From contig JBCAML010000013.1 of assembly GCA_038503075.1 (NCBI GenBank), forward strand, positions 1,178,001-1,242,000: a stretch of DNA of 64,000 nucleotides, given 5' to 3'. Numbering within the stretch: position 1 is the first letter of the stretch; every line of letters begins with the position of its first letter. Below are positions 23,299 to 35,500 of the stretch, one piece after another. The notes under the pieces are model-generated. The model made no database searches. It worked only from the letters and a program-made list of their open reading frames with translations, and was not told the origin of the DNA. The translations under genes and the position numbers were made by a program. This DNA comes from Gyromitra esculenta (Eukaryota > Ascomycota > Pezizomycetes > Pezizales > Discinaceae).

Positions 23299-24528
23299 CT
23301 ACATTAGAGATTGCCCTCATTAAGTCTAGAATACACCATTACCTATCTTGTTCTGGCTATATCCTCTATTAATTAGCGCCTAGCTGCAGTGTTGCTTCGA
23401 GTGGATGTTACCTCGTCGTTTGGTAACATGTATCTCCCCTCGCTATAGCTATGGTAGCGACGACCTATACCATCTGTTGTTAACTTTCCACCCCTCACAT
23501 CCAAGGTAGATTAGAGGCTGTATACCATTCTCATATACGTGTTCTAGAACGTAAGATTTCACGCTTATCGTATCTGCATCTCTGTTTAATCGGCGGTTAG
23601 ACTATAGCTACTCTAGTGCCTACCATTCGTTCGGAGAGATAACCTACCCGAAATCTCCACCGTCTGGATCGGGCGAATTTTGCTAACAAAGTGTGAGTTA
23701 GTTATTTTCCGAGTGGAAACACTAAAAGAGCTAACTAAATATAAGAATATACATATTCCTGGTCGATGCTAATAGCAGATCCTAGGTTCGGACAAGGTTT
23801 TCTGGGTCTATCTAGAAGAAAAATATCAGCAGGCTAATACTTGGAATACATAGACAATATGATTCTGTGCGTTACTGCTCATTGTATAGATTCTCTGAAG
23901 ACGAAAGGTTTATTATTTCTACTAGCTCACGAGGCTAAGGAGTAGAAAGAGTACTCTTTATATTTTTTTTCACATTGTGGGGTAGAATGCTCCAGCGTGC
24001 ATGGGAGGCGTAAATTAGCAGGGGAATCCCCGTTACTTGCCCGATTTGGGGGGACACACGCGGGGGGGTTGGATATTCATGTAGGGTACATGTAGGGTAC
24101 CGTTAATCTACTAAGGGCAAGCAGGAGGGACCCGAAAATATCTTTTGCTGGTAAGGCTTTTGATTTGCTCTTCCTAGCCACATTATTGGGTTTACTGGCT
24201 AACCTCTGCCTGCATTTTCGGGTTTTTTCGTACCCGCCCCGGGTTGGTAAATTCGATCTGCTGCAACAAGGAGAAGTGTGTATTGGCGGGCTCTGGAGTA
24301 GCTGAATCCATGGAAATTCAAGACACTATGACAGGAAAGGCATACACTTGTACTAATCCAGCTATATTTTTAACTTTCTATTGATGGTTGATACGATATT
24401 CATGCATGCACATTTCTTGCTGCTGTAGTGGGCCGAATTTACCTAAATAATACAATATCTCTTCGTCCGATAAAAAAAAATGTTGAGCCCCCCCTCCCGG
24501 TATGCTGTGATTCAATAACAGTACTCTA

Positions 24529-24663
24529 CTTGCCTACAAGGAGAAGAGTCCGGAAACAGGGGGTTATGTGGCTTTAAGTTCGAAGGTGTCGAACACGGTT
24601 CCGTAGCATACAAAACCACACCTCCCCCGCAGCTGTTTCCAGACTCTTCTCCTTGTAGGCAAG
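24529..24663. repeat. Near-perfect 31-bp inverted repeat (arms 24529-24559 and 24633-24663)
   Basis: The second arm is the reverse complement of the first with a single mismatch in 31 positions, separated by 73 nt. It could form a long hairpin or be the terminal inverted repeats of a ~135-bp MITE-like element. Confidence 0.85.
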
Positions 24664-24954
24664 CAGAGTTAACTGAAACCTCATCAATAAGAGAATTTCC
24701 CTTAGCAGGAGGGGTCAACTTCACCAAGCTAAGGGATAGACTCGGAAGAAGTAAGCGGTTTGATTTACTCGGGGGCAGACAAGAAGAACCTGAGCATAAC
24801 TTTTGCTGGTGGCGATTTTTGATTCGTCCTCAGCTAGCACATCGACGGATTATGTTGGCCGGTCAGTCCGCACTTGCATGTTCAGGTTCTTCATGCCTGG
24901 CCCGAGCAGTAACGGGGAAGCCGCCAGGAATTTCATGCGTGAACCCTATTTCAT

Positions 24955-24974
24955 AGCCCTGCGCATGCAGGGCT
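24955..24974. repeat. 20-bp palindrome AGCCCTGCGCATGCAGGGCT
   Basis: Two 8-base arms (AGCCCTGC and GCAGGGCT) flank GCAT. Purely a sequence observation; it could be a protein-binding site or chance. Confidence 0.8.
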
Positions 24975-25976
24975 GACTCCTCTTGGGATGGCTCTTCTTC
25001 TTTGTCGATTGGATTTCAGTTATCCCATGCTGGGCTAGCGCCGCTTTGATGCAGCGTTTTTTTTTACCAGGACATGGCTCGCTAAGCGAGTTGGTGGATT
25101 AAGAAGGGCTGCTATAGTGTATATATATAGGTAGGAGATGCCTGCAGATAGCTAAGTCTGCAATGGCTTCGAAAGGGAAATGATAACTGGGATACCGGAA
25201 CCGATTGATCTGGTTCACGAGTAAGTACCTACGTTTACTTTATAGCAAATAAACCAAAGAGTTGCTGATTCTGTTGCTAAAAAGGAAAAAGGAAAAAAAA
25301 GGAATTTTTTTTTTGAGTGAATATGGGATGGGTGAGGGGGACAAAAGTATATCGAGGCCCCACATAGGTGGTAACGAGAAAAGTATGGATACTCTGGGAT
25401 ATATCAACCATTCAAATAGGTTATTCTAACTATTAGAGCCCAGCGCGAAACTCTTTGGTGATTCCGCATATCTTCCGGGCAAAATGCAAAATTATAATGG
25501 TACAAGTGAGATTAATCTTAGTACACGTCAGAGGTAGGCTCGTTAAGCGCTGGAACACATCCTTTCACCTGTCTTGTCCCCACTGTTCGTTTGTTGGTAA
25601 CAAAACTGATGTATATTCAAGTGTGTTAAATTACCTCGTCGTTCGGCATCTCGTACTTCCCCCATAACTACGGTGAGAGCTGCGACTTGTCATTTAGTGT
25701 TAATAGTCCATCCGCGACAAAAGTTCGATCATAATTTACCCATTACCTCATCATCCTGTTCCCCGTCCTTCCCTTCACTACTACGATGGTTGCGACATAT
25801 CGTATGTCAATAGCCCCACATCTTACTAATACAGGCTTAGATCAGGTTTCTACCACTATTCTCATGCTGCGTGGTAGACTTCGTATCGATATCGGTACCC
25901 ACATCCAACACTCGAGAACAGTCCCTAATTGGCTGAGAAATGTAAAGCCCATCTCCAATCCTATTTGGAAGCATCC

Positions 25977-26113
25977 CTTACGCTGGTAATGCTGCCAACT
26001 TCCTTCCGGACAGTTTCTCGGAGGGTCTTAGGTTTGTGGCTTGCGTGTGAGTCTTTCCTAATACGGTTTAGTTTCTCGGATTAATGTTGGCAGCATCGGA
26101 GTACCAGCGTAAG
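25977..26113. repeat. Inverted repeat (arms 25977-25999 and 26086-26113)
   Basis: Arm 1 and the reverse complement of arm 2 agree over 23 bases, except that arm 2 carries five extra bases (CGGAG) after GTTGGCAGCAT. The internal segment is 86 nt. MITE-like or hairpin-forming. Confidence 0.8.
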
Positions 26114-27719
26114 AGATACTCCCGAGCATAATAGCCTTACCAATACCACAATCACCCTCAGTCCGCTGGCAGACCGCAGATCACAAAAACCGTTTCCAAA
26201 TAGTACACACGGATCTGAGAAGGAGAGGTTTCTGGGTAATAGGTTAGTTCTGATGAGGTATGGAAGGGATTGAGATATATTTATTCAGGATCAACGTCAA
26301 CACCAGACCCGCCGACCGAAGTAATAAATAGTGTTAATGGCAACATTGGAGTGTATAAGTCCGCCTGAGTAATATTAACAAGCGGATCCGGATACTCCAC
26401 AGCTAAAGGAGATAGATATCATTTCCCACTCACTGCAGAGCTGTTATATTGTTAGTCATAAGAGGGTTTACTGTCTTGAGTATATGGCTAGCTAGAGGGA
26501 GACAAACTATTTATATGTATTCTACATTGTGGAGTACCACGAAATAAAATTTACGGAGTGCAGGGGTTCCTGAGGCGCAGATTCTGCACGTGGTGGGGTA
26601 GGATATGATATTTGTACAACCTAGAACAGAAAGGAGTAACTGGATACAGAGTCGAGGTGGACTGTTCTCATTAGATTATCGCTGGACGAACATCTATTTG
26701 GTAATATCATAACCATGGCCAGCACATTCGATGTATCACTGTCTGGGCCAATTGTAATTACCAATTCGCACAACTCAGCTCTGTGGGATAATGATAATCC
26801 GTGGAAGGGGACTATAAGCCCTGGTCCCGGGAAATTGAACATTTGATATAAACATACCTTGTACTGAAACCCGGGGGGGCTAGTTCCAGAAGCGATGAGA
26901 GCCACTTCGCTATTATATTGGTTATCCTCTTGGTTCGATATAACAGATGAGATAAATCATAGGAACAGAAGGATATTTAGAGTTCATGCGGCACCAACAA
27001 AGAGTACGGAGAGGTACCCTTCTAGCCTCCAGAGAATAGACCAGCCAGTCTTCATCCCTATTACTCCAAGTGCAACAGCAGACTGAGGACTGGACGTAAT
27101 TGGATAAACAAGTATGCCAAAGGAACGCAGAAAGCGGAGACAGATCAGTGTGGGTGTGGGCGTGGGGTATAGGATGTACAACGTGTGTTAGAACACTGTG
27201 GCTTTACCGTTGATTCAAGGAATGAAGCAGAGATGAATTTGCAAAAGGAAGTAGGGAGCGCAGAGTTATTATATATCGAAGAAGGGATAGAATGGGCAGT
27301 TAAGATTTGGAATGAGTTTAAAATTGTTAGGAGGAGCGCGTGAGAAGAGAAAGAAAGGGAGGATAAAGGATTACAATGGGGATATGGAGATCTAGATAGA
27401 AACTGAAGTGGGAGGGGAGAGTGGGTTTTATTTGGGCTTTTTATTTTTTATCTTTTATTTTGTAGTGTTGTTTTTGTTTTTGTTTTTGTTTTAGTTCTTT
27501 TTAGTTTCTAGTGCGACCGCCATAACCTTCGGGTTGGATGCGTGAATGACAAATCTATCTGTCTGTCTATCTATCTCCAAATACAATTCCGCATATCGAG
27601 TGAGATATCATGATAGTAGCACACGATCTGTGTAACACGGGACGGCGATGTGGGGTTGCCTCCACACAAGCCCATTGGCGATGCGGGGAAGATATTCCGA
27701 ATCTAGGCAATCTCCAATA

Positions 27720-28119
27720 CCGAGGAAGAGAGGGGCACCCCCCCTCGAATACCGTAAATACCATATACACACAGTGCGGTACAGCATCTAAAACTCCTGA
27801 GTGATACTCCGTGATCTCTCCTGCCACACCTCCCCTTATCTATCCACCGGAATAGAGCTCGTCTCCCCCCGGGGGCATCACGATCCCCCTTCATCCGTAG
27901 CACGTGGGGGGAACCGGACGACCGGATAAACGCGGGTTGCCGGCGAATTCATGTGAAAGTCACGTGGCCCGACCGTACCTTTCCGTTTTCTTGCGCCGAG
28001 GTTTCGCTGTAGAAATACTCTCATCCCCACCAGCCTCTCTCGTCAAAACCGCTCGACAGACGGGGAGAACTTCTTTCTTCTACACGGTAGCGGGATAGGC
28101 AGGCAGACAGACAGACAAG
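27720..28119 (+). promoter_or_regulatory. Upstream region of the carnitine carrier with CCGAGG and CACGTG motifs
   Basis: CCGAGG occurs at 27720-27725 and 27996-28001; its complement CCTCGG is the known core of the FarA/FarB fatty-acid-responsive site in Aspergillus. CACGTG palindromes (bHLH-type sites) lie at 27901-27906 and 27961-27966. A CCCCCGGGGG block is near 27866. I infer fatty-acid-responsive control of the downstream carrier; binding is untested. Confidence 0.4.
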
Positions 28120-29251
28120 ATGAGCTCTAAAACAGTGGTCCCCGCGTTACCGGCGAAGGAGGACATTAAAGCAGAAGTAGAAGCGACAAAGAAAGCGTCC
28201 ATGTCAGGACTGCGCTCGCTCGTCGCGGGAGGAGTTGGTGGGATCTGTGCAGTTCTGAGTGGTAAGTCTTCGCCCCCTCTGTTTCGAAGAACGAATACGA
28301 TACTGATGAAACTAGGACATCCCTTCGATCTGGTCAAGGTACGGCTCCAGACCGCCGAGAAGGGCGTCTACAAAGGCGCTTTCGACGTCGTCAGCAAGAC
28401 TGTCGCCAGAGAGGGTGTATTCCGAGTGCGTCCCCACCCTCAGTTCTATCTCTCTATAGACAAAAGCTGAAGAATCAAGTAGGGTCTATACGCTGGTGTC
28501 TCAGCACCTTTAATCGGCGTCACCCCAATGTGTAAGCCTCTCTCCCTTCCCTCTCCCTCCCCACCTACCCTCCTCACCTACCCCTCCCCCAAAACAACAT
28601 CTAACGCCCTCCGCAGTCGCAGTATCGTTCTGGGGCTACGACGTCGGCAAAGGCCTCGTCCGCCGCTTCTCCACCGTCGAAAACAACCAACTCTCAATCG
28701 CACAGATCTCCGCCGCCGGCTTCTTCTCCGCGATCCCCATGACCCTGATCACCGCTCCCTTCGAGCGCGTGAAGGTCCTCCTGCAAATCCAAGGCCAATC
28801 CTCCGGCCCCAAAAAGTATAACGGCGGTCTGGACGTCGTGCGGCAGCTCTACCGCACCGGCGGGATGCGGTCCGTATTCCGCGGGTCCGGCGCAACACTC
28901 GCGCGTGATGGGCCTGGGTCCGCGGCGTATTTCGCCACGTACGAGGTGTTTAAAAAGTATCTGAGTAAAGGCGACGGGCTGAGTTTGAGTGCGGTGATGG
29001 TTGCGGGAGGGGCCGCGGGGATGGCGATGTGGCTGCTTATCTTTCCGATCGACACGGTGAAGAGTAGGCTCCAGAGCGCGGAGGGGAGACCGACGGTTAT
29101 GGGGGTTGTCAGGGATATTAATTCCCGTGGTGGCTTTAGGGCGTTTTTTCCGGGGTTGGGGCCGGCGCTGGCGAGGAGTGTGCCCGCTAATGCGTTTACG
29201 TTTTTGGGGGTTGAGCTGGCGCATAAGGCTATGAATAAGATGTTTGATTGA
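28120..29251 (+). CDS. acuH: Mitochondrial carnitine/acylcarnitine carrier (MCF family)
   Basis: Four exons (28120-28261, 28316-28425, 28483-28531, 28617-29251) with GTAAGT, GTGCGT and GTAAGC donors join to 311 residues, the usual length of mitochondrial carriers. Three Px[DE]xx[KR]x[KR] signatures are visible: PFDLVKVR, PFERVKVL and PIDTVKSR. PFERVKVLLQIQ in repeat two is typical of carnitine/acylcarnitine carriers (Crc1 in yeast, AcuH in Aspergillus nidulans), and the C-terminus FTFLGVELAHK also fits. The protein would exchange acylcarnitine for carnitine across the inner mitochondrial membrane, feeding acetyl and fatty-acyl units into the matrix during growth on acetate or fatty acids. CCGAGG sites upstream support fatty-acid regulation. 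A different carrier specificity is possible but less likely. acuH is the family name, not a proven orthologue. Confidence 0.92.
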
Positions 29252-29850
29252 TTAGAAGTTGGTGGCTAAAGGATGATGGCGTTTTGCGGTAGATTTGATA
29301 GACTCTGTCTTGTCTCGTCTTGTCTCGTCTTGCTCATTCTGTTTGTCTGGTTGCTGGTTGCCTGTTTTCTTTTCTTTTCTTTTCTCTTCAGTGTAGATTT
29401 GGATTTGGGGTGCGAAGTCAATGATATCCTTTCCGGTCTCTCAGTGCGGTTTTTTGATCGCTATGATAAGTTACATACGGATGTGTGATATGTCAAGTCA
29501 TGAGGACTCACTCGGGTAATGATATTCTCGGATTGTTGAAACTATTGATATTGCGCCCTAATAAGTCTCAGGGTCTCGGTCCCTGTAGATCTTTGATAGT
29601 CAGACGGACTCTGGAAGCCCCGGGGTTTGGGAGCTTTCTATTGGTCAATCTCTTGTATATATACTGCCTGCTTTCCTTGTATCTCGTTCCACGCTCCGTC
29701 TCCTCTACACAATTTTTTTGAAAAACACCTTCCTATTCGGGACAATCAACCTTCTCGCTAAACTCAAACTTTCCCCAAAACTCTTTATTTTTCAGCTTCA
29801 TCCTATCGTTCGTGATGTCTGAAAACACACTACCCTTTTCTTCCTTCCCT

Positions 29851-30261
29851 TTTCATGGATGGTTGCTTTCATTGGTTAGCTAGGTACGGGGTTGCAAGGT
29901 TGTTATGTTGTGTCGTTGTTCTTTATGTTTCTCTGGGTTTCCGTTACAATGAGTCACGTCTTTGTCATCGAACGAGTTGGAATGTGGTATATAAGCGAAG
30001 GGATTCCCCCTCTTGTTGTACTTTTCCTTCTTCTTTCCTTAAGCAACGTCTTCTATTGTACACTCACTGTATCTTACGAATACAACCTCGGATTACACCT
30101 CGTAATCTTTCGCTGTCGCCGTCTTCAAGTCATCATAACTTGAACCATTGGTAGAGCCTGTAGAATCTTCGTACACTCTCTCGTCGTTAGTTTCTTGTCC
30201 AAGTAGCACTGCTTATCTCGGAGGATACCTGAGAGCTTGGCGAGAATCTCGCTCCTTGAGA
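29851..30261 (+). mobile_element. Solo LTR (411 bp), duplication TCCCT
   Basis: Flanked by TCCCT at 29846-29850 and 30262-30266. It begins TTTCATGG and ends CTCCTTGAGA. It contains a TATATAAG promoter-like box. It is nearly the same as the LTR at 38129-38539 and interrupts ORF1 after its 12th codon. Confidence 0.88.
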
Positions 30262-31565
30262 TCCCTAGTGGAAGGAATTTCTCAGCAACTCCTCTCCTCC
30301 AGCCTATCTCTGGAACTCCGTCAAAGGTTAATTCTCCTGTCCGTCCGTCAACTCCTACTATCATGTCCTCCAGTGCACTTTCAGAGATGCAAGATATCCT
30401 TTGCAAACTTATTGCACAATCTCCTATCAACCAAACAAGCATCGCACCCATAGTTCAAAATCTCGCGCTCGCCGATCCTTCACGCACGGAAGCAATTTTA
30501 ATTGCTCTCGCTATCAATACTACACACATGATATCATCCATAGATGCTCGGATGACCAAACTTGAAGAACTTCTTTCGCCAGCACAAACGGCCTCTCCAA
30601 ACAATCACTCTCAACAGCTTTCTCAAATTCAAGCTGCTATCAGTAACCTCGCCGACAAAGTGGCCACCCAAACTAAACGTTCGGCTGACATCTCACCCAA
30701 CACTATTACCCCGCCCGCCAAGAAAGGCAAAAAACTTACCTTTGCCGAAGCGGCTAAATCAGCACCCCCTAAAGATAGCACCTTGTCAATCCCTGCCCAG
30801 AAGAGCAACTCCAAGACCAAATAACCCAAAGACCCTAAGGAAAAAGCACCACGTCCTCTTCCCACTGCTGAAAGAAGATTCTTTGCCTCCCGAACTACTG
30901 CCTCTCCCTTTGCCGAATCCGCCGTCCTATCCGCAACACTTCCAGTAGCCATTGGCCGTGCCCTCAGAGCCGCCCAATTCCCCAACAGCCAATCCGTTGC
31001 TCTATTTGCCACTGTCAACGATAGAGGAACTGTCATGTTTACCGCCAACCCCTTTACACCTGCCTCCACTTTTATCCCCTACTTCTCAGCCATTCATAAA
31101 ACTCTCAATGAATGCTGTCCGATCGGAGATAATCCATTCAACCCCATTCACACAGCACCCACTGATGTCAACGTCGCAATCCATAACATCCCCGCTTTCG
31201 CTCTACCGGACAAACCCAGTAAACTCACAACTACTTTCTCAGAAGCAATCCTCTACGCCGCAGATATTCAAATCACCAGTGCAAGATTTCTCAAAACCGA
31301 TGCTGCCATCCGCGCTACCAAGAAAACCACCTCGGTAGTCATTTCATGCTCCGCTAACGACGTCAAAAAAATTGGCTCTTCAATTAAACTCTTCTCCCGA
31401 CCCCGCAAGACCAACATTATGTGGTCTGCTTCTTCAACTACCCAGTGCAAAAAGTGTTGGGGCTTCAGTCATGTGACTGCTGGCTGCAAAGCTTTATCCC
31501 ATACCTGCCCCATCTGTTCAAATGATCACCCGAGACACGAACATCGCTGCTCAATCCCAACATGC

Positions 31566-31974
31566 TCTCAAGGAGCAGGTTTCTTGTCAGGCCCTCGAGT
31601 ATCCCTCGAGATGAGCAGTGCTACCTCAGTAGGAAACCAACAGCGAGAGTGTATACGGAGATTCTACAGGCTCTACGAGAGGGTCAAGTTATGATGACTT
31701 GAGGGCAGCGACAGCGGTGGGTTACGAGGTGTAACCGAGGATTGTATTGTGAAATACACGAGTAAACAATAGAAGACGTTGCTTAAGGAAAGAAGAAGAA
31801 AAAGCGCAACAAGAGGGGAATTCCCTTCGCTTATATATCGCATTCCAACCCTTCCGATGACAAAGACCTGACTCATGATAACAGAAACCCAAAGAAACAG
31901 AAGGAAACATTAGTACGACACGACAACTATTAACCTTTACGCCTAACCAACCAATAGAACATCCATCCATGAAA
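31566..31974 (-). mobile_element. Solo LTR (409 bp), minus orientation
   Basis: It is a diverged minus-strand copy of the 29851 LTR family, flanked by CATGC (31561-31565) and CTTGC (31975-31979), a 5-bp duplication with one change. It sits inside the zinc-knuckle region of LINE ORF1; removal restores the frame. Confidence 0.85.
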
Positions 31975-32135
31975 CTTGCCCAGGTGGTGGCAACGACAAA
32001 CCTATCGTCAACTGTTGCCCCATCTCTCCAACCGTTTGCATCAACTGCAACGGAAACCACACTGCCACTGATCTCCAGTGCCCCACCCGCAAGACAATTT
32101 TGGACAAATCTAGTACCAAATCAGCAACACCAGCT

Positions 32136-32543
32136 TCTCACGGTTGAGCTTCAAGTTAAGCCCTTCAATATCCCTGAAGGTGAGCAGTGCTACTTAATCA
32201 AAGGCACAACACGTTCAAAGAGTGCAGCGTTTCTACAAGTTCTACGAAGGTCTGTCTCAAGGCAAGATAAGTGCAGCGAAGTAGACAGTGACAGCGAGAG
32301 TTCTGAGGTAGAACCGAGATAGTATTTGATAGTTACAGCAGAAGGTAACGAGAACGTTGCTTAAAGAAAGAAGAGAAGAAAATTCAAAGCACAAGCGAAA
32401 TCCACCATTTAAATACCCCGCTTTTCCTAGCAAATCCGATAACCAATGATAACCGAAATACAATAACCTTATACAACAACCCAAAATCCATAACAACTAT
32501 CGAACTGAAACCTAACCCTATACCTAATCTTTAATCCGTGAAA
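32136..32543 (-). mobile_element. Solo LTR (408 bp), second subfamily, duplication CAGCT
   Basis: Exact CAGCT duplications lie at 32131-32135 and 32544-32548. On its own strand it starts TTTCACGG and ends ACCGTGAGA. It resembles the LTR at 63217-63634 and lies nine codons before the end of LINE ORF1. Confidence 0.88.
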
Positions 32544-32577
32544 CAGCTGCTGATACATCCATGTCCTCCAAATAATT

Positions 32578-35500
32578 ATGTCAAGACACCCCTCCACAAA
32601 AAACAATCGTCTCCCTCCCTTCACCATTGTTCATCATAACTGTGCTAGAAGCTCAAAAATTTTTCATTCTTTATTTTTGTCATTTAAACCAACTCCCTCT
32701 ATTGTCACAATCCAAGACCCCTATTTATGGAACGACAAACCACTCAAAGCTCCAGGATATCATCTTCTTGTTCCTTCTACTCTCCCAAATCAGAAAATCA
32801 GAGTATGCACTTACATCTCTATCGATTTTTGCAACTCGAATCAAGCCAGTTTCCTGGTCGAAAACTACTCCAGAGACGACATGTTAAATATCCTCCTCTG
32901 TTTCAAAAATCCTATCTTCAACGAATCAACTTACAACTTAAATATTCTTAACATCTACAATCGGTCAAGACCCGATACAGGTGGACACTTTATTCATCAC
33001 TCGCAAATCTTCACTGCCCGCAATCTCCCCACACTTATTGTAGGAGATTTCAACATTCATCATCCATCCACTGACCCACTCCGTAATATTTCTTCCCAAG
33101 AATATAACGAAGGGGAAAAGTATTACATGGCCGCAAACAAATCCTCCTTCAAATGTCTTAACACGCCAGGTATTTTTACAAGATTCCCATACGACTCTCA
33201 CTTAAGACTAAGTGTACTTGATCTCAGTTTCGGCAACTCAATCATCCTCCCATTTATCAAAAAATGGAAAGCCAACCTACCTTCCACTGGCTCTGACCAT
33301 ATCCCCATCTCCATTAACCTTTCTACCCCCAAATCCTTTATGTAAGACCGGTACTTTTTACCGCACAGGAAATCTCCAAGAAGCTTTAGATAACAATCTA
33401 GACGCTATAACCTGCCCGGTTGCTACCCGCAACACAATACACAGGCGCAAGTCCTAACTGCTTCTTATGAACCGCTAAAAGATAACCATAGGGTTCAAAG
33501 TAGGGATCGAGCAAAGTTCCGTGAAGAACTTCCAATAGTAGGGCTTTAATAACTAATGCTGAAGGGCCAAGGCCTTGCTAGGCGAGATAAAAGTAATTCA
33601 CAAGTAAAAGAGTAAATTGCACGGAAGTGATTTTGCTAGAAACAATATAATATTGATAAGGCTCGTTCTTTGTTGCTAATGATCCGACTCAGAGTTTACA
33701 TCCACTGCGAGAGTATTTATAATGCCTCCTCTCTACTATGTTTGGGTGTAGTGTGGTGTAGAGGCACTAACTACTATGACAACATGAAACCACTTCGCCT
33801 TATCTCCATACCCGATACCCCATTGAGTTCCCTGGTCCCGATCCGCGATTCTCCGAGCAGTATGCATGTCGGTAACACGGGAGTTACGTATTCGTCTTCA
33901 TTGTGTTCGTCTCTTCGAGACGATCATTTTGCCTATCCGAATCGTCGCGTAGCATTGCGCTCCCTTATCTTTGCTAGTTTGTAACTCCGCCAGTTTTGGT
34001 CCGATTTGCAATCTGTTTGAACCACAGCGAAGCCAGACACTTCCCCTACATACCCTCCGGGTCCCATTCCGCCGGACAGTTTTGCTTGACGGCCTAGGGG
34101 TTACTTTTGCCCTCCGGGACAGGTCTTTTCTGGTGCTATCCCCCCTTCTCCAAATACTATACCTACTGGAAGGATTGGAGGCAGGGTAACAGGCTCCAGT
34201 CCCGATCCGGAAGGTGCTAAAGTAGGGTAACTCCGAAGATAGGGTAACTCCAGGGCCAGGAACTCCTTCAAAAGGTACAGGTATAACACTTTACATCAAA
34301 CCCCTCCCCAGACTGGTCAAAAACAGACTGGAAAAAGCTCACCCCACTCATCAAAGACCTCAAAATTCGCCCTCCAAGCATTCAGCCCAACCTTGACAAC
34401 TGGTTCGCTGAATCTCTCAATCTTGTTACCCTCCCACTCATATCATGCACCCCCACCAAAAGACCATCTATATGGTCCAAAAAATGGTGGACACCTCTCC
34501 TCTCCGAACTTCGCAGAATCTTTCACTCTGTCGACAGATCCCATAAAAATAAGTTCCGTGGCTCCAAAGCCCCTCCATCAAGCGAGGTCAAAAAAGCCAA
34601 ATACGCCTACTTTCTTGAGATCGCACGTTGTAAAAAGAACCACTGGAACTCTTTCCTCGCATCAGCATCCCCTGCCAACATCTGGTCCGCTAAGAGGCTT
34701 AAAACCTCCACCAATAGCGAAGTATTCCCTAATCTTCCCAACATTAACACCCCCTCACAACTTGCTTCAACCCTTATCGAGCATTTTTTTCCACCAAAGG
34801 AAACTCCACCTGCACCCATTTACTTTTCCCATAGCGACTTCATCGAAATAAACTTCGACGAAATCTCAAGTGCTCTCAGCTCATCCTCTAGCTCTTCAGC
34901 ACCTAGACCTGACACTATTCCATATAGTATCTAGAAAAAGCTCAATGCGATTAATCCGCAAATCATCCACCAACTACTCAATCCATTAACACACTATGAA
35001 TATCATCCAATTCAACTAAAAAATGCCTTTAGCATTGTTCTTCCAAAGCCCAACAAAGAATCTTATGATTCCCAGCCCTCATTTAGAGTAATTGTATTAC
35101 TTGAAACTCTCTCCAAAATCCTTGAAAGAATCTTCGCAATACGCCTAGCTTCCCTCTCCTGGTCAAACAGTCTCATTCACCCCAATCAATGTGGATCTCT
35201 CTCACTCATTTCTACAGGTGACGCAGTATCTGCACTTTTACACAATATACAACTCCTTCAAGCTGCCGACAAAAAAGTCTCAACCCTCTTCCTTGATATC
35301 AAAGGAGGTTTTGACAACGTCAACCCTGCAATCCTGAAAAAAAGACTCCTCGACCACAATATTCCCAATTACATGGTCTCTTGGATTATTTCATTTTTAC
35401 ATTCTCGTGAATGTGCTCTTCTCTTTAAAGGTTCCCCGCGCACCTTTTTACCAGTTTCCGTTGGTGTTCCTCAAGGTTCCCCAATTTCTCCCCTTCTTTT

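Larger units (their letters stand above)
23299..27719. other. Gene-free, repeat-rich region
   Basis: AT-rich DNA with diverged duplicated modules. An ACCTCGTCGTT-type segment recurs near 23410 and 25632, with a looser copy near 25750. A CTTTTGCTGGT...TTTTGATT module recurs near 24140 and 24800. A short CATGTAGGGTA duplication lies near 24079. CTATCTGTCTGTCTATCTAT microsatellite is at about 27555-27575, with a GTTTTT run near 27470. Three inverted repeats are listed separately. Confidence 0.5.
29815..32575 (+). pseudogene. LINE ORF1, gag-like with CCHC zinc knuckles, interrupted by three LTRs
   Basis: Coding parts 29815-29850, 30267-31565, 31980-32135 and 32549-32575 read in one frame (505 residues) once the LTRs and one copy of each duplication are removed. 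The middle region is Pro/Lys-rich. Zinc-binding motifs CKKC...H...C (C-x2-C-x4-H-x4-C), a second C/H cluster ending HRC, and CINC...H...C sit at the C-terminus; the 31566 LTR falls between the second and third. The only lesion in the frame itself is a TAA at 30822-30824, consistent with CAA to TAA. It would encode the RNA-binding protein of the LINE. Confidence 0.85.

Noticed and set aside
26621..26957. Possible small minus-strand two-exon gene with a GTATGT donor
   Set aside because: The predicted peptide has no domain, no clear start codon, and lies in repeat-rich DNA; splicing looks good but is not enough.
28694..29224. 176-codon minus-strand frame, Arg/Pro-rich
   Set aside because: Antisense shadow of the carnitine carrier exon 4.
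34393..34851. 152-codon frame
   Set aside because: Out-of-frame shadow within LINE ORF2; the true frame runs from 34294.
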